Positions 1-6,129 of a DNA stretch of 6,129 nucleotides are shown one piece after another. The notes below the pieces were generated by a model. It was not told the origin of the DNA. It did no database searches and was given only the letters and a program-made list of their open reading frames with translations. Every line of letters begins with the position of its first letter. The stretch's first letter is position 1. This stretch comes from Kordiimonadaceae bacterium (lineage in GTDB: Bacteria; Pseudomonadota; Alphaproteobacteria; Sphingomonadales; Kordiimonadaceae): positions 1 to 6,129 of the forward strand of contig JAESTR010000089.1 of the NCBI GenBank assembly GCA_016763495.1. The letters are read 5' to 3'. A program made the position numbers and the translations under genes.

Positions 1-143
1 AACAACACAGTCATTGCAGAAAGCGCAAGCGGATCACCCCCCGCCATCTCAAGCAGGCCATGCGCCAGTGCATCCACAAAGGAAACCGAAGGCGAAATAG
101 TGTAAACTGTAGGACTTATGGAGGTTTGATCTGCCAATTTCAT
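1..143 (-). CDS. addB: AddB, N-terminal fragment (helicase-nuclease subunit; cut by window edge)
   Basis: This is the first 47 codons of a gene that runs off the left edge. The start ATG at 143-141 overlaps the murU stop TGA at 142-140 as ATGA. The visible protein begins MKLADQTSIS and continues with VYTISPSVSFVDALAHGLL and AGGDPLAL, followed by MTVL. This matches the opening of alphaproteobacterial AddB (VYTIPP..PFVDALA.GLL....GDPLALA...VLLP). AddB is the subunit of the cytoplasmic AddAB helicase-nuclease that processes DNA double-strand ends for RecA loading and carries the second nuclease domain. None of its helicase-like or nuclease domains is visible here. The position after murU fits the usual murU-addB-addA order, so addA is expected beyond the edge. 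A GGGG run 4 nt before the ATG is only a modest ribosome site, so translation is probably coupled to murU. The identification rests on a short segment plus context. Confidence 0.85.
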   Translation of the reverse strand, partial: MKLADQTSISPTVYTISPSVSFVDALAHGLLEMAGGDPLALSAMTVL

Positions 144-880
144 TCAGCCCCAATTTCAGTAAGTTTATGTTCAGCAGCCACTACAGCTTCAGGCGTACCA
201 ACATGCATCCAGTGCCCTGCGATAAGCAAGCCTCGCAAGCGGCCTGTTTTTGCTGCTTTTCTGAAGATTTCCCTATTGGACCAAGTCCCTTCAGGCATGC
301 CCTCATACACAGCAGGGTTTACAAGCTGCACGCCGCAATAGGCGTATGGTGCATCTGGCCGACTATCTCTAAATTCTACGGTCAGGGTTTCGTCAGTTTC
401 TGCAGCGTAAAAATCACCAACGCCCTCATACCCAAGGGCCTCTTCCCGCCTTGTAAGCAGCAACAGCACATCCATTTTATCGTTATCCCAATGCTCACGT
501 AACCGCACCAAGCTGGCTGGCGTATCTACAGCATCAACCAACAGAGCATCGCCATTTAGAACAAAAAATGGTTGACTGCCAAGTAACGGCAAAGCCTTTT
601 TCACACCGCCACCGGTTTCAAGCAAGTCTGCCCGCTCATCGGAAATTTCAACAAAACCTGCCTCTATCTCCTCCGCTAGTGCAGTCTCGATTTTCTCAGG
701 CAAATGATGTACATTCACTATGGTTTTGTCGCATCCAGCACGGCGAATGTGAGCGAGTAATCGTTCGAGTAATGTTTGGCCGTTCACGAGCGTCAAGGGC
801 TTGGGCAATGTATCAGACAAGGCACCCATACGGCTGCCTTTACCCGCAGCCAGAACCATAGCAATTGAACCCACAGTCAT
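140..880 (-). CDS. murU: MurU-like sugar-phosphate nucleotidyltransferase (probable MurNAc-1-P uridylyltransferase)
   Basis: This is a 246-residue nucleotidyltransferase with the NTP_transferase fold. The glycine-rich signature LAAGKGSRMG lies at residues 10-19, PKPL at 26-29, LETGGG at 87-92, NGDALL at 109-114 (Asp111 is the expected metal ligand), and HWMHVGTPE at 223-231. The length and the ETGGG..KALPLLG block match MurU of Pseudomonas. MurU makes UDP-MurNAc from MurNAc-1-phosphate and UTP in peptidoglycan recycling, bypassing de novo UDP-MurNAc synthesis. The frame stays open up to 910, but the start at 880 is preferred because its ATG overlaps the tsaE stop as ATGA and puts the signature about 10 residues from the N-terminus, as is normal. 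The second metal-site motif reads WMHVGT where Pseudomonas has WVDVGT; I recall His here in other alphaproteobacterial homologues. The usual partner kinase gene amgK is not adjacent. The substrate is inferred from family and context; another hexose-1-phosphate is possible. Confidence 0.85.
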   Translation of the reverse strand: MTVGSIAMVLAAGKGSRMGALSDTLPKPLTLVNGQTLLERLLAHIRRAGCDKTIVNVHHLPEKIETALAEEIEAGFVEISDERADLLETGGGVKKALPLLGSQPFFVLNGDALLVDAVDTPASLVRLREHWDNDKMDVLLLLTRREEALGYEGVGDFYAAETDETLTVEFRDSRPDAPYAYCGVQLVNPAVYEGMPEGTWSNREIFRKAAKTGRLRGLLIAGHWMHVGTPEAVVAAEHKLTEIGAE

Positions 881-1386
881 ACAGAAACAGTCCCTATCCG
901 GGCAGCCCAATTTTCTGCATCACTATGAAATGAAACTGTCCGTGCTTCATCTTCACCCGCAGGGGCCCCTTCAGGACGCTTTAGTCGAATTTCGAGTGCA
1001 CCAAGCCACCAACCCTCGGGCATCCTGTCCGGCCATTCCACCAAAAACACGGCGTCCTCCCGCTCATCCTCTATGCCAAGATCATACACATCTTCGGCGC
1101 CCTTCAGCCGGTAAAGGTCAGTGTGCAACACGTCAAATTTTGGCGCATTGTATAGCTGCACCAACGTGAATGTTGGACTAGGCACTTCCGTCTCAGCGTC
1201 CCCTAGCAAGGCACGAATGAAAGCACGAGCAAAACTAGTTTTTCCAGCGCCCAAATCCCCTGTTAACGCTATCAGGTCGCCTTTGCGGGCCACGGCAGCC
1301 ATCTCGCCAGCCAGCAGCAATGTAGTTGCTTCATCAGGACAGACTATAGACTTCAATAGTTTTGGGATATCGCTTGAGCTTGCCAT
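877..1386 (-). CDS. tsaE: TsaE, tRNA t6A biosynthesis ATPase subunit
   Basis: This is a 169-residue P-loop protein of the TsaE (YjeE) family, the cytoplasmic ATPase that works with TsaB and TsaD to form threonylcarbamoyladenosine at position 37 of ANN-decoding tRNAs. Visible motifs are Walker A GDLGAGKT at 43-50 followed by Ser51, the switch-like segment VPSPTFTLVQLY at 68-79, the HTDLYRL segment at 88-94, and VEWPDRMP at 116-123, which carries the family's Glu-Trp pair. E. coli TsaE is about 153 residues, so the length is normal. The open frame extends 38 codons upstream to 1500, but that extension lies inside divL, is cysteine-rich and resembles nothing in the family. The ATG at 1386 begins 7 nt after the divL stop and has a short GAG 6 nt upstream, which suggests coupling to divL translation. 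The 3' end shares ATGA with murU. The product is clear; only the exact start is open. Confidence 0.95.
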   Translation of the reverse strand: MASSSDIPKLLKSIVCPDEATTLLLAGEMAAVARKGDLIALTGDLGAGKTSFARAFIRALLGDAETEVPSPTFTLVQLYNAPKFDVLHTDLYRLKGAEDVYDLGIEDEREDAVFLVEWPDRMPEGWWLGALEIRLKRPEGAPAGEDEARTVSFHSDAENWAARIGTVSV

Positions 1387-1393
1387 TTTTAAC

Positions 1394-3757
1394 TCAGATA
1401 TCTCCGTCAGGCAACTGCTCGCGCGGTAATGTGCAGCGCAGCAGCAGACCTTCATCTTCATAACTTTCGAGAGCAATTTGCCCGTGGTGAAGCGACACAA
1501 TACTGCGCACTAAAGACAGATCAAGCCCTGTTGCACTTCTGCCGCCCGGAGACGCCCCCATGCCGACTGCGGTTACAAGCCTGTCACGTTCGCTCGGGGC
1601 CAAGCCGCAGTCCACGTTACGAATTGTTACGGTTACTGAATCATCTTTACTTGCGACCTTAACGCTTAGTTCGCCACTATAACGGGCAAAACCAAGCATC
1701 GACGAAACCATATTATAAAAGGCCTGTTTAAGTCTGCGTTCGTCAGCTGCGATGGTACCGATACCCTCTGGGCAATTAAGCGATAATACGACATCTGATT
1801 TTTGCGCAAGCTCCTGCGCCAAGCCTGCAGCTTCACGCATGGCATTACACACATCGGTATCCATCAAGATCAAGGTTACTTCACCTGCTTCAATCACAGC
1901 CAGGTCAAGCACATCGCCAATCAAGTCTGTTAATTCCTTGGTGGCTGTCATTATATTCTTAACGTACTCTGCTTGAGGTTCGTTCAGCTTGCCTATCATC
2001 TCCATATCAAGCATCTCGGCAAACCCGGAAATAGAATTAAGCGGTGTGCGCAGTTCGTATGACATGCTTGTAATAAATTCGCTTTTCAATCGGTCCGCTG
2101 CCTCAAGCGCATTGGACCGTTCCCGTAAAGCCCGCTCAACCTTAAACGTATCGGTTATATCGCTTTGTGTCAGCATCACGCCGCCATCTGGCAAAGGCAC
2201 AATAGCGCAGTCAACAACAGTGCCATCACTCAGCTGCAAACGGCCGGTTTTATGCTTTCGGTCAGCCGCCCAAACAGCCAAATCTGAAATAAAATGTTCT
2301 TCATCAACTTCAATGGCACTTCTGCCCTGCATGCTGGCGACAAGATCAGTTAGGTGGGGTCCCGCTGAAACATCATGGTCTTCTAGGTGCCACAACGTTA
2401 AAAACGCTGGGTTAGAAAGTTGGAGACGGCCATCGGTACCAAAAACCGCCACCCCTTCCGTCATATTATCGAGCGTTTCCTGTTGCACTGCCATTAGAGT
2501 GTTATAGGATCGCTCTAGCGCCAAACTGTCTGTCACATCTTCAAACAATATCAGCAATCCGCCAAGCGGGCGCGGTTGCGTAACAACACGGTGTGCGGAA
2601 CCATCAGGCAAGTGCCACATTTCTTCAAATGGCTCCAACAGCGTGGTGTAATACCGCAACATACCCGCTTTCCATTCAAGGAAATCAATTTGCTCTGGCA
2701 AGCGGCGCTTTTCCCGCATGAGGTCTAAAAGTTCACTATGCATGAGACCTGCAGACAGCGCATCTTCACTGATGTGGGTAAGGCGGGCAAAAGCACTATT
2801 GTAAAACCGCAATGTCTGGCCTGGGCCAAAAATAGCCACCGGACTTCTAAGGCGATTTAACGTTTCTGACTGGCTTTCAAGTACACGTGCAAGTTCTGAC
2901 AGTGCCTCTTCCTCACCGGTCACATCAACCGCGATGGAGAGCACATTGCCTCCATTTTCAAGGGGGGTATTTGTAACAGCAAAGGCGCGGCGCTGGCCTT
3001 CAATCTCACCGAACCGTCGTTCCCGAACAGGGTGGCCACAGTCGCGCGCTTTACGCACGGCGCTGAGACTACCGCGGCCAAACAGCTCGAGCCGCCTGTC
3101 TATCACTTCCGCGCTATTAACAGCATCTACGGCACTAATATACGCGTTATTCACCTCTACAAGAGTGTCATCTTCCGCGCGCACCCACACCGGGTAAGGC
3201 AGGTTATTGAAAGAATCTGCCAAGTCCTTCAATTGCAATTCCATGGAGCGCACCCCGTGACGGCGCGTACCTGTGGGTTGGTCAATCGCTTCCTCTAACC
3301 ATAATATACCGTAGGGCCAGCGCACATCTTTGGAGGGTAACCACTGCATATCTATGATCAGCCGCGACAAAGCTCTACCTCGATCAACAATCAAAGGCCC
3401 GAGTACAGTGGTGCTGTCAGTAAGGCCCTGCCTGATGGTATCAACGATATTCGCAGGCAGGCCTTTGCCGCCTTTAGAAACCAACTCATCTAGACTAGTG
3501 ATACTATCCGCCAAGCCAACAAGTGCGAGGGCTCCAGCATCAGCCTGCAAGCGGCCATCCGGCCAAACCCAAATGGGGTAGCGGTGGTCAGTTTTAATCA
3601 TGGAATCAAGGAAATCCGCCAAATCGCGGAGCGACTGGGCGCGGTCATTCATTCGGCCTGCACGCCAAAATGCATAGAGACTTACACCTGACCATGCCAA
3701 GAGAACAGCAGCAGCCACGGCCCATGAGCCAATAGTCGACCATTCACTCGCGCTCAT
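1394..3757 (-). CDS. divL: DivL-like PAS sensor kinase with Tyr in place of the phosphoacceptor His
   Basis: This 787-residue protein is close in length to Caulobacter DivL (about 769). One membrane helix lies near residues 10-31 and is followed by Arg residues, so the rest should be cytoplasmic. Four PAS-like segments follow: a weak one about 43-120, then about 178-285, 296-412 and 421-540, the last two resembling PAS_7. The dimerisation helix is at about 548-630 and its H-box reads SMSYELRTPLNSI, with Tyr567 (codon TAC, 2059-2057) where sensor kinases have His. Glu568 and Thr571 remain. The C-terminal ATPase-like domain (about 640-780) is degraded: N-box YNMVSSM, G1 region NVDCG, G2 region ATGLDL. 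In Caulobacter, DivL (Tyr550) binds DivK~P and controls CckA, and thereby CtrA, mostly without acting as a kinase; a similar role is inferred here. The ATG at 3757 has an excellent ribosome site. The gene is followed closely by tsaE, as in other alphaproteobacteria. The main alternative is a related PAS kinase that lost its His independently. Confidence 0.88.
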   Translation of the reverse strand: MSASEWSTIGSWAVAAAVLLAWSGVSLYAFWRAGRMNDRAQSLRDLADFLDSMIKTDHRYPIWVWPDGRLQADAGALALVGLADSITSLDELVSKGGKGLPANIVDTIRQGLTDSTTVLGPLIVDRGRALSRLIIDMQWLPSKDVRWPYGILWLEEAIDQPTGTRRHGVRSMELQLKDLADSFNNLPYPVWVRAEDDTLVEVNNAYISAVDAVNSAEVIDRRLELFGRGSLSAVRKARDCGHPVRERRFGEIEGQRRAFAVTNTPLENGGNVLSIAVDVTGEEEALSELARVLESQSETLNRLRSPVAIFGPGQTLRFYNSAFARLTHISEDALSAGLMHSELLDLMREKRRLPEQIDFLEWKAGMLRYYTTLLEPFEEMWHLPDGSAHRVVTQPRPLGGLLILFEDVTDSLALERSYNTLMAVQQETLDNMTEGVAVFGTDGRLQLSNPAFLTLWHLEDHDVSAGPHLTDLVASMQGRSAIEVDEEHFISDLAVWAADRKHKTGRLQLSDGTVVDCAIVPLPDGGVMLTQSDITDTFKVERALRERSNALEAADRLKSEFITSMSYELRTPLNSISGFAEMLDMEMIGKLNEPQAEYVKNIMTATKELTDLIGDVLDLAVIEAGEVTLILMDTDVCNAMREAAGLAQELAQKSDVVLSLNCPEGIGTIAADERRLKQAFYNMVSSMLGFARYSGELSVKVASKDDSVTVTIRNVDCGLAPSERDRLVTAVGMGASPGGRSATGLDLSLVRSIVSLHHGQIALESYEDEGLLLRCTLPREQLPDGDI

Positions 3758-3852
3758 GTGCAGACCTCCCTCAGCTTAAAGAATTGTATAAGCAAAGGGA
3801 GAGTAGCCTTCTTGATCCTTTAGAACAAGCGCATCTGAAGCAAGAGGCTGTT
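3758..3852 (-). promoter_or_regulatory. metK-divL intergenic leader with possible hairpin and anti-Shine-Dalgarno element
   Basis: This 95-nt gap is the longest non-coding stretch in the window. On the transcribed strand, AGCCTCTTG (3849-3841) can pair with CAAGAAGGCT (3814-3805), giving a 9-bp stem with one bulged A and a 26-nt loop. Directly after it comes CTCTCCCTTT (3803-3794), whose CTCCCT (3801-3796) is complementary to AGGGAG of the divL Shine-Dalgarno site (3771-3766). No U-tract follows the stem, so it does not look like an intrinsic terminator. I could not identify a promoter or a TTAA-N7-TTAA CtrA box by eye. A regulatory role is inference; pairing between pyrimidine- and purine-rich runs also arises by chance. 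Confidence 0.3.
3764..3771 (-). promoter_or_regulatory. Strong Shine-Dalgarno site of divL
   Basis: The minus strand reads AGGGAGGT with 7 nt between GGAGG and the ATG at 3757. It is the strongest ribosome binding site in the window and fixes the divL start. By contrast, the tsaE, murU and addB starts have weak sites and rely on closeness to the preceding stop. Confidence 0.8.
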
Positions 3853-5022
3853 TTAAATGGCAAACTCTGATTTAAGTGCGCCCACAAGATCCGTGCGCTC
3901 CCATGAGAAACCACCGTCATCCATAGGGGAACGACCAAAGTGACCATATGCGGCAGTACGAGCATAGATCGGGCGGCTTAAACCCAGATGCTCGCGAATA
4001 CCACGAGGGCTTAGGTCAACTAGCTGCTGCAACACAGTTGCCAGCCTTTTTGGGTCTACATCATTTTTATTGCCCCATAAGTCAACATACAAAGCCAGAG
4101 GCTTAGAAACACCAATGGCATAGGCCAACTGAATAGTGCAGTTATTCGCAACACCTGCGGCAACAACATTTTTCGCCAAATACCGGGCCACATAAGCAGC
4201 AGAACGATCCACCTTGGTTGGGTCCTTACCCGAAAAAGCGCCGCCACCATATGGTGCCGCGCCGCCGTATGTATCCACAATAATTTTGCGACCCGTTAAG
4301 CCTGCATCCCCATCAGGGCCGCCAATTACAAAATTACCGGTCGGGTTAACATAAAACTCTTCTTCAGGGCACATCCAGCCTTCAGGCAGGTTTTTTTCAA
4401 CATGTACGCGCACACTTTCACGCAAATCAGCTTGGCTTACGCCTTCTTTGTGCTGTGTTGAAACCACGATGCTCGTTGCCTTAACTGGGCGCCCATCAAC
4501 ATACTGAAGCGTCACTTGGCTCTTGCTGTCAGGCTCGAACACGGAGTTTGCATCAGCATGACGTTCTTCAGCCAAGCTGCGTAAAATCCGGTGTGAGAAA
4601 TCAACTGGAGCAGGCATCAAGCTTGGTGTTTCATCGCACGCATAGCCAAACATAATACCTTGGTCGCCAGCACCTTCGTCTTTATCACCAGAAGCGTCCA
4701 CGCCCACGGCAATGTCCGCAGATTGTTCATGAAGGTGATTTTCAAAAGAAGCGTGTTTCCAGTGAAAACCTTTCTGCTCATAGCCGATGTCTTTTACCGC
4801 AGCGCGGGCAACTTCCTCAACATCATCAGGTGTGATGCTATCTGGGCCGCGAACTTCACCAGCCACAACAATGCGGTTAGTGGTGACAAGAGTTTCTGCT
4901 GCAACACGCGCATCAGACTGCGCGCCCAGATACAAGTCTACAATAGAATCGGAAATACGATCCGCAACTTTATCTGGGTGGCCTTCTGATACTGATTCAC
5001 TCGTAAAAAGATAGTCAGACAT
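3853..5022 (-). CDS. metK: MetK, S-adenosylmethionine synthetase
   Basis: This enzyme makes SAM from methionine and ATP, releasing phosphate and pyrophosphate, in the cytoplasm; it normally works as a tetramer. The 389 residues compare with 384 in E. coli. Visible motifs are [14 protein letters not shown] at 5-18 (catalytic His15, metal-binding Asp17), the loop and ATP signature [12 protein letters not shown] at 117-128, and the phosphate-binding [19 protein letters not shown] at 259-277. The C-terminus is complete. The open frame reaches a GTG at 5067, which would add 15 residues ([15 protein letters not shown]) not known in the family. The ATG at 5022 gives the normal N-terminus and has AGAGGA with 7-nt spacing, so it is preferred. 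Tyr258 in AAPYGGGAF stands where I recall His being usual. The gene lies 58 nt after ahcY, which removes the product of SAM-dependent methylation, and 95 nt before divL. It is probably co-transcribed with ahcY. Confidence 0.97.
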   Translation of the reverse strand: MSDYLFTSESVSEGHPDKVADRISDSIVDLYLGAQSDARVAAETLVTTNRIVVAGEVRGPDSITPDDVEEVARAAVKDIGYEQKGFHWKHASFENHLHEQSADIAVGVDASGDKDEGAGDQGIMFGYACDETPSLMPAPVDFSHRILRSLAEERHADANSVFEPDSKSQVTLQYVDGRPVKATSIVVSTQHKEGVSQADLRESVRVHVEKNLPEGWMCPEEEFYVNPTGNFVIGGPDGDAGLTGRKIIVDTYGGAAPYGGGAFSGKDPTKVDRSAAYVARYLAKNVVAAGVANNCTIQLAYAIGVSKPLALYVDLWGNKNDVDPKRLATVLQQLVDLSPRGIREHLGLSRPIYARTAAYGHFGRSPMDDGGFSWERTDLVGALKSEFAI

Positions 5023-5080
5023 GCGCGCTTCCTCTGCAGTATATTTTTTCTTGTCTAATAAGTTCACAGCTAGCCCTCAT
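5023..5080 (-). promoter_or_regulatory. ahcY-metK spacer with two ribosome-site/start combinations
   Basis: This 58-nt spacer holds the metK Shine-Dalgarno AGAGGA (5035-5030), 7 nt before the preferred ATG at 5022. It also holds a second site, GAGGG (5078-5074), 6 nt before an in-frame GTG at 5067. In addition, an ATG at 5080 abuts the ahcY TAA and opens a 21-codon frame ending at 5015, inside metK. I see no terminator hairpin and no recognisable SAM or SAH riboswitch, so readthrough from ahcY into metK is the simplest reading. The first ribosome site is well supported; the rest is suggestive only. Confidence 0.5.
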
Positions 5081-6129
5081 TTAATAGCGATAATGTTCTG
5101 GCTTGAAAGGACCCTCAACTTTAAGCCCAAGATAGTCTGCTTGATCTTGTGTCAGCTTCGTCAATTTCACGCCCAGTTTTGCAAGGTGCAAATGTGCCAC
5201 TTTTTCATCCAGATGCTTCGGCAATACATACACTTCTTTGCCGTACCCTTTTGCATTTGTCCAAAGCTCAATTTGTGCCAATACTTGGTTTGTAAAACTA
5301 GCTGACATCACAAAGCTCGGGTGCCCAGTGGCGCAACCCAAATTCACCAAACGGCCTTTTGCAAGAACGATCAAACGCTTGCCGTCAGGGAAAATCACTT
5401 CATCAACTTGTGGCTTCACTTCGTCCCATACATAATCGGACAGAGCAGCAATTTGAATTTCACTATCGAAGTGGCCGATATTGCACACAATGGCGCGGTC
5501 ATGCATTTCATGCATATGATCGAGCGTGATAACGTCTTTATTACCCGTTGTTGTCACGAAGATATCGCCAACCGGAGCAGCGTCTTCCATTGTCGTGACT
5601 TCATAACCCTCCATTGCAGCTTGCAACGCACAGATAGGGTCAATTTCAGTTACCAGTACACGTGCGCCTTGGCTGCGAAGCGATTCTGCAGAGCCCTTGC
5701 CCACATCACCGAAACCACAAACCACAGCCACTTTACCAGCGATCATCACATCAGTTGCGCGCTTCACACCATCAACCAGGCTTTCGCGGCAACCATACAG
5801 ATTGTCGAACTTAGACTTGGTCACGCTGTCGTTCACATTAATAGCAGGCACCAATAAACGACCTTCTTTGGCCATTTCATACAGGCGCATCACACCCGTA
5901 GTGGTTTCTTCTGAAATCCCTTTAACGTCAGCCATCAGCTCAGGATAATCATCATGCATAATCTGCGTCAGGTCACCGCCATCATCAAGGATGATATTTG
6001 CTGCCCAGCCATCCGGGCCTTTAATAGTCTGGTGAATACACCATTCAGATTCTTCTTCAGTTTGGCCTTTCCAAGCAAAAACGGGCACGCCAGTTTCGGC
6101 GATTGCGGCAGCCGCTTGGTCTTGTGTCG
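5081..6129 (-). CDS. ahcY: AhcY, S-adenosylhomocysteine hydrolase (N-terminus cut by window edge)
   Basis: This NAD-dependent cytoplasmic enzyme splits S-adenosylhomocysteine into adenosine and homocysteine, relieving product inhibition of methyltransferases. The frame stays open to the right edge and 348 residues are visible; roughly the N-terminal quarter is missing. The Met sometimes called at 6088 is an internal GTG: the upstream codons encode [13 protein letters not shown], which is family sequence. Numbering from the first visible Thr, ISEETTTG is at 71-78, [15 protein letters not shown] at 99-113 (substrate and catalytic Lys104, Asp108, Asn109), the NAD-binding GFGDVGKG at 138-145, CNIGHFD at 215-221, [14 protein letters not shown] at 268-281, and the invariant C-terminus KPEHYRY. 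The motif usually written TQDHAAAA has Gln in place of His here. Downstream metK, 58 nt away, replenishes SAM, so the two adjacent genes flank the methylation step. A different product is very unlikely. Confidence 0.98.
   Translation of the reverse strand, partial: TQDQAAAAIAETGVPVFAWKGQTEEESEWCIHQTIKGPDGWAANIILDDGGDLTQIMHDDYPELMADVKGISEETTTGVMRLYEMAKEGRLLVPAINVNDSVTKSKFDNLYGCRESLVDGVKRATDVMIAGKVAVVCGFGDVGKGSAESLRSQGARVLVTEIDPICALQAAMEGYEVTTMEDAAPVGDIFVTTTGNKDVITLDHMHEMHDRAIVCNIGHFDSEIQIAALSDYVWDEVKPQVDEVIFPDGKRLIVLAKGRLVNLGCATGHPSFVMSASFTNQVLAQIELWTNAKGYGKEVYVLPKHLDEKVAHLHLAKLGVKLTKLTQDQADYLGLKVEGPFKPEHYRY

Noticed and set aside
881..910. Ten-residue longer start for MurU (MGCPDRDCFC...)
   Set aside because: It would overlap tsaE by 34 nt, moves the nucleotide-binding signature away from the N-terminus, and ignores the ATGA junction at 880.
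1387..1500. 38-codon N-terminal extension of TsaE
   Set aside because: It lies inside the divL 3' end in another frame, is cysteine-rich, and has no counterpart in TsaE proteins.
1989..2507. 172-codon plus-strand open frame opposite divL
   Set aside because: It is antisense to a well-supported coding region, of low-complexity composition (many Ser/Arg), with no recognisable motif or ribosome site; it is a shadow frame.
3805..3849. Intrinsic terminator after metK
   Set aside because: The stem is interrupted, the loop is 26 nt and no U-tract follows, so it does not meet the usual pattern.
3758..3852. CtrA binding box controlling divL
   Set aside because: Isolated TTAA tetramers occur, but not the TTAA-N7-TTAA pair.
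3771..3965. 64-codon minus-strand frame spanning the end of metK and the divL leader
   Set aside because: It is out of frame with metK and mostly covered by the conserved MetK C-terminus; no family resemblance.
5023..5080. SAM, SAH or SAM/SAH riboswitch before metK
   Set aside because: The location is tempting, but I found neither the paired elements nor the conserved core of the short alphaproteobacterial SAM-II or SAM/SAH types. A covariance-model search would settle it.
5321..5857. 178-codon plus-strand open frame opposite ahcY
   Set aside because: It is antisense to a highly conserved enzyme, and its sequence mirrors ahcY codons without any domain of its own.

Overview
The window looks like chromosomal housekeeping DNA from an alphaproteobacterium of moderate GC (near 50% by eye). 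It is fully packed with genes, all on the minus strand, so transcription runs from the right edge to the left. The alphaproteobacterial assignment rests on a DivL-type tyrosine-bearing sensor kinase, an AddB (not RecB/RecC) start, and the block order ahcY ... divL-tsaE-murU-addB, which I recall from Rhizobiales and relatives.

In transcription order: ahcY (5' end outside the window) and metK, two enzymes of the S-adenosylmethionine (SAM) cycle, separated by 58 nt; a 95-nt leader; a 787-residue DivL-like PAS sensor kinase with Tyr in place of the phosphoacceptor His; tsaE (tRNA t6A modification ATPase), 7 nt further on; a MurU-like sugar-phosphate nucleotidyltransferase that overlaps tsaE by an ATGA stop-start; and the first 47 codons of addB, again joined by an ATGA overlap. 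Annotated starts for metK, tsaE and murU are internal to the longest open frames and were chosen on conserved N-termini, ribosome binding sites and stop-start overlaps.

Functionally, MetK makes SAM and AhcY removes the S-adenosylhomocysteine left after methyl transfer. DivL is a cell-cycle signalling protein of the DivK-CckA-CtrA network. TsaE serves tRNA modification, MurU serves peptidoglycan sugar recycling, and AddB belongs to double-strand break repair. The last four are probably one co-transcribed, partly translationally coupled unit; they do not form one pathway.

I see no mobile element, CRISPR array, RNA gene or unknown defence-like system. The points most worth a second look are the DivL homologue (H-box Tyr plus a visibly degraded ATP-binding domain), the absence of the amgK kinase gene that usually lies between tsaE and murU, and metK sitting between ahcY and divL. 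No stretch longer than 100 bases lacks a gene.
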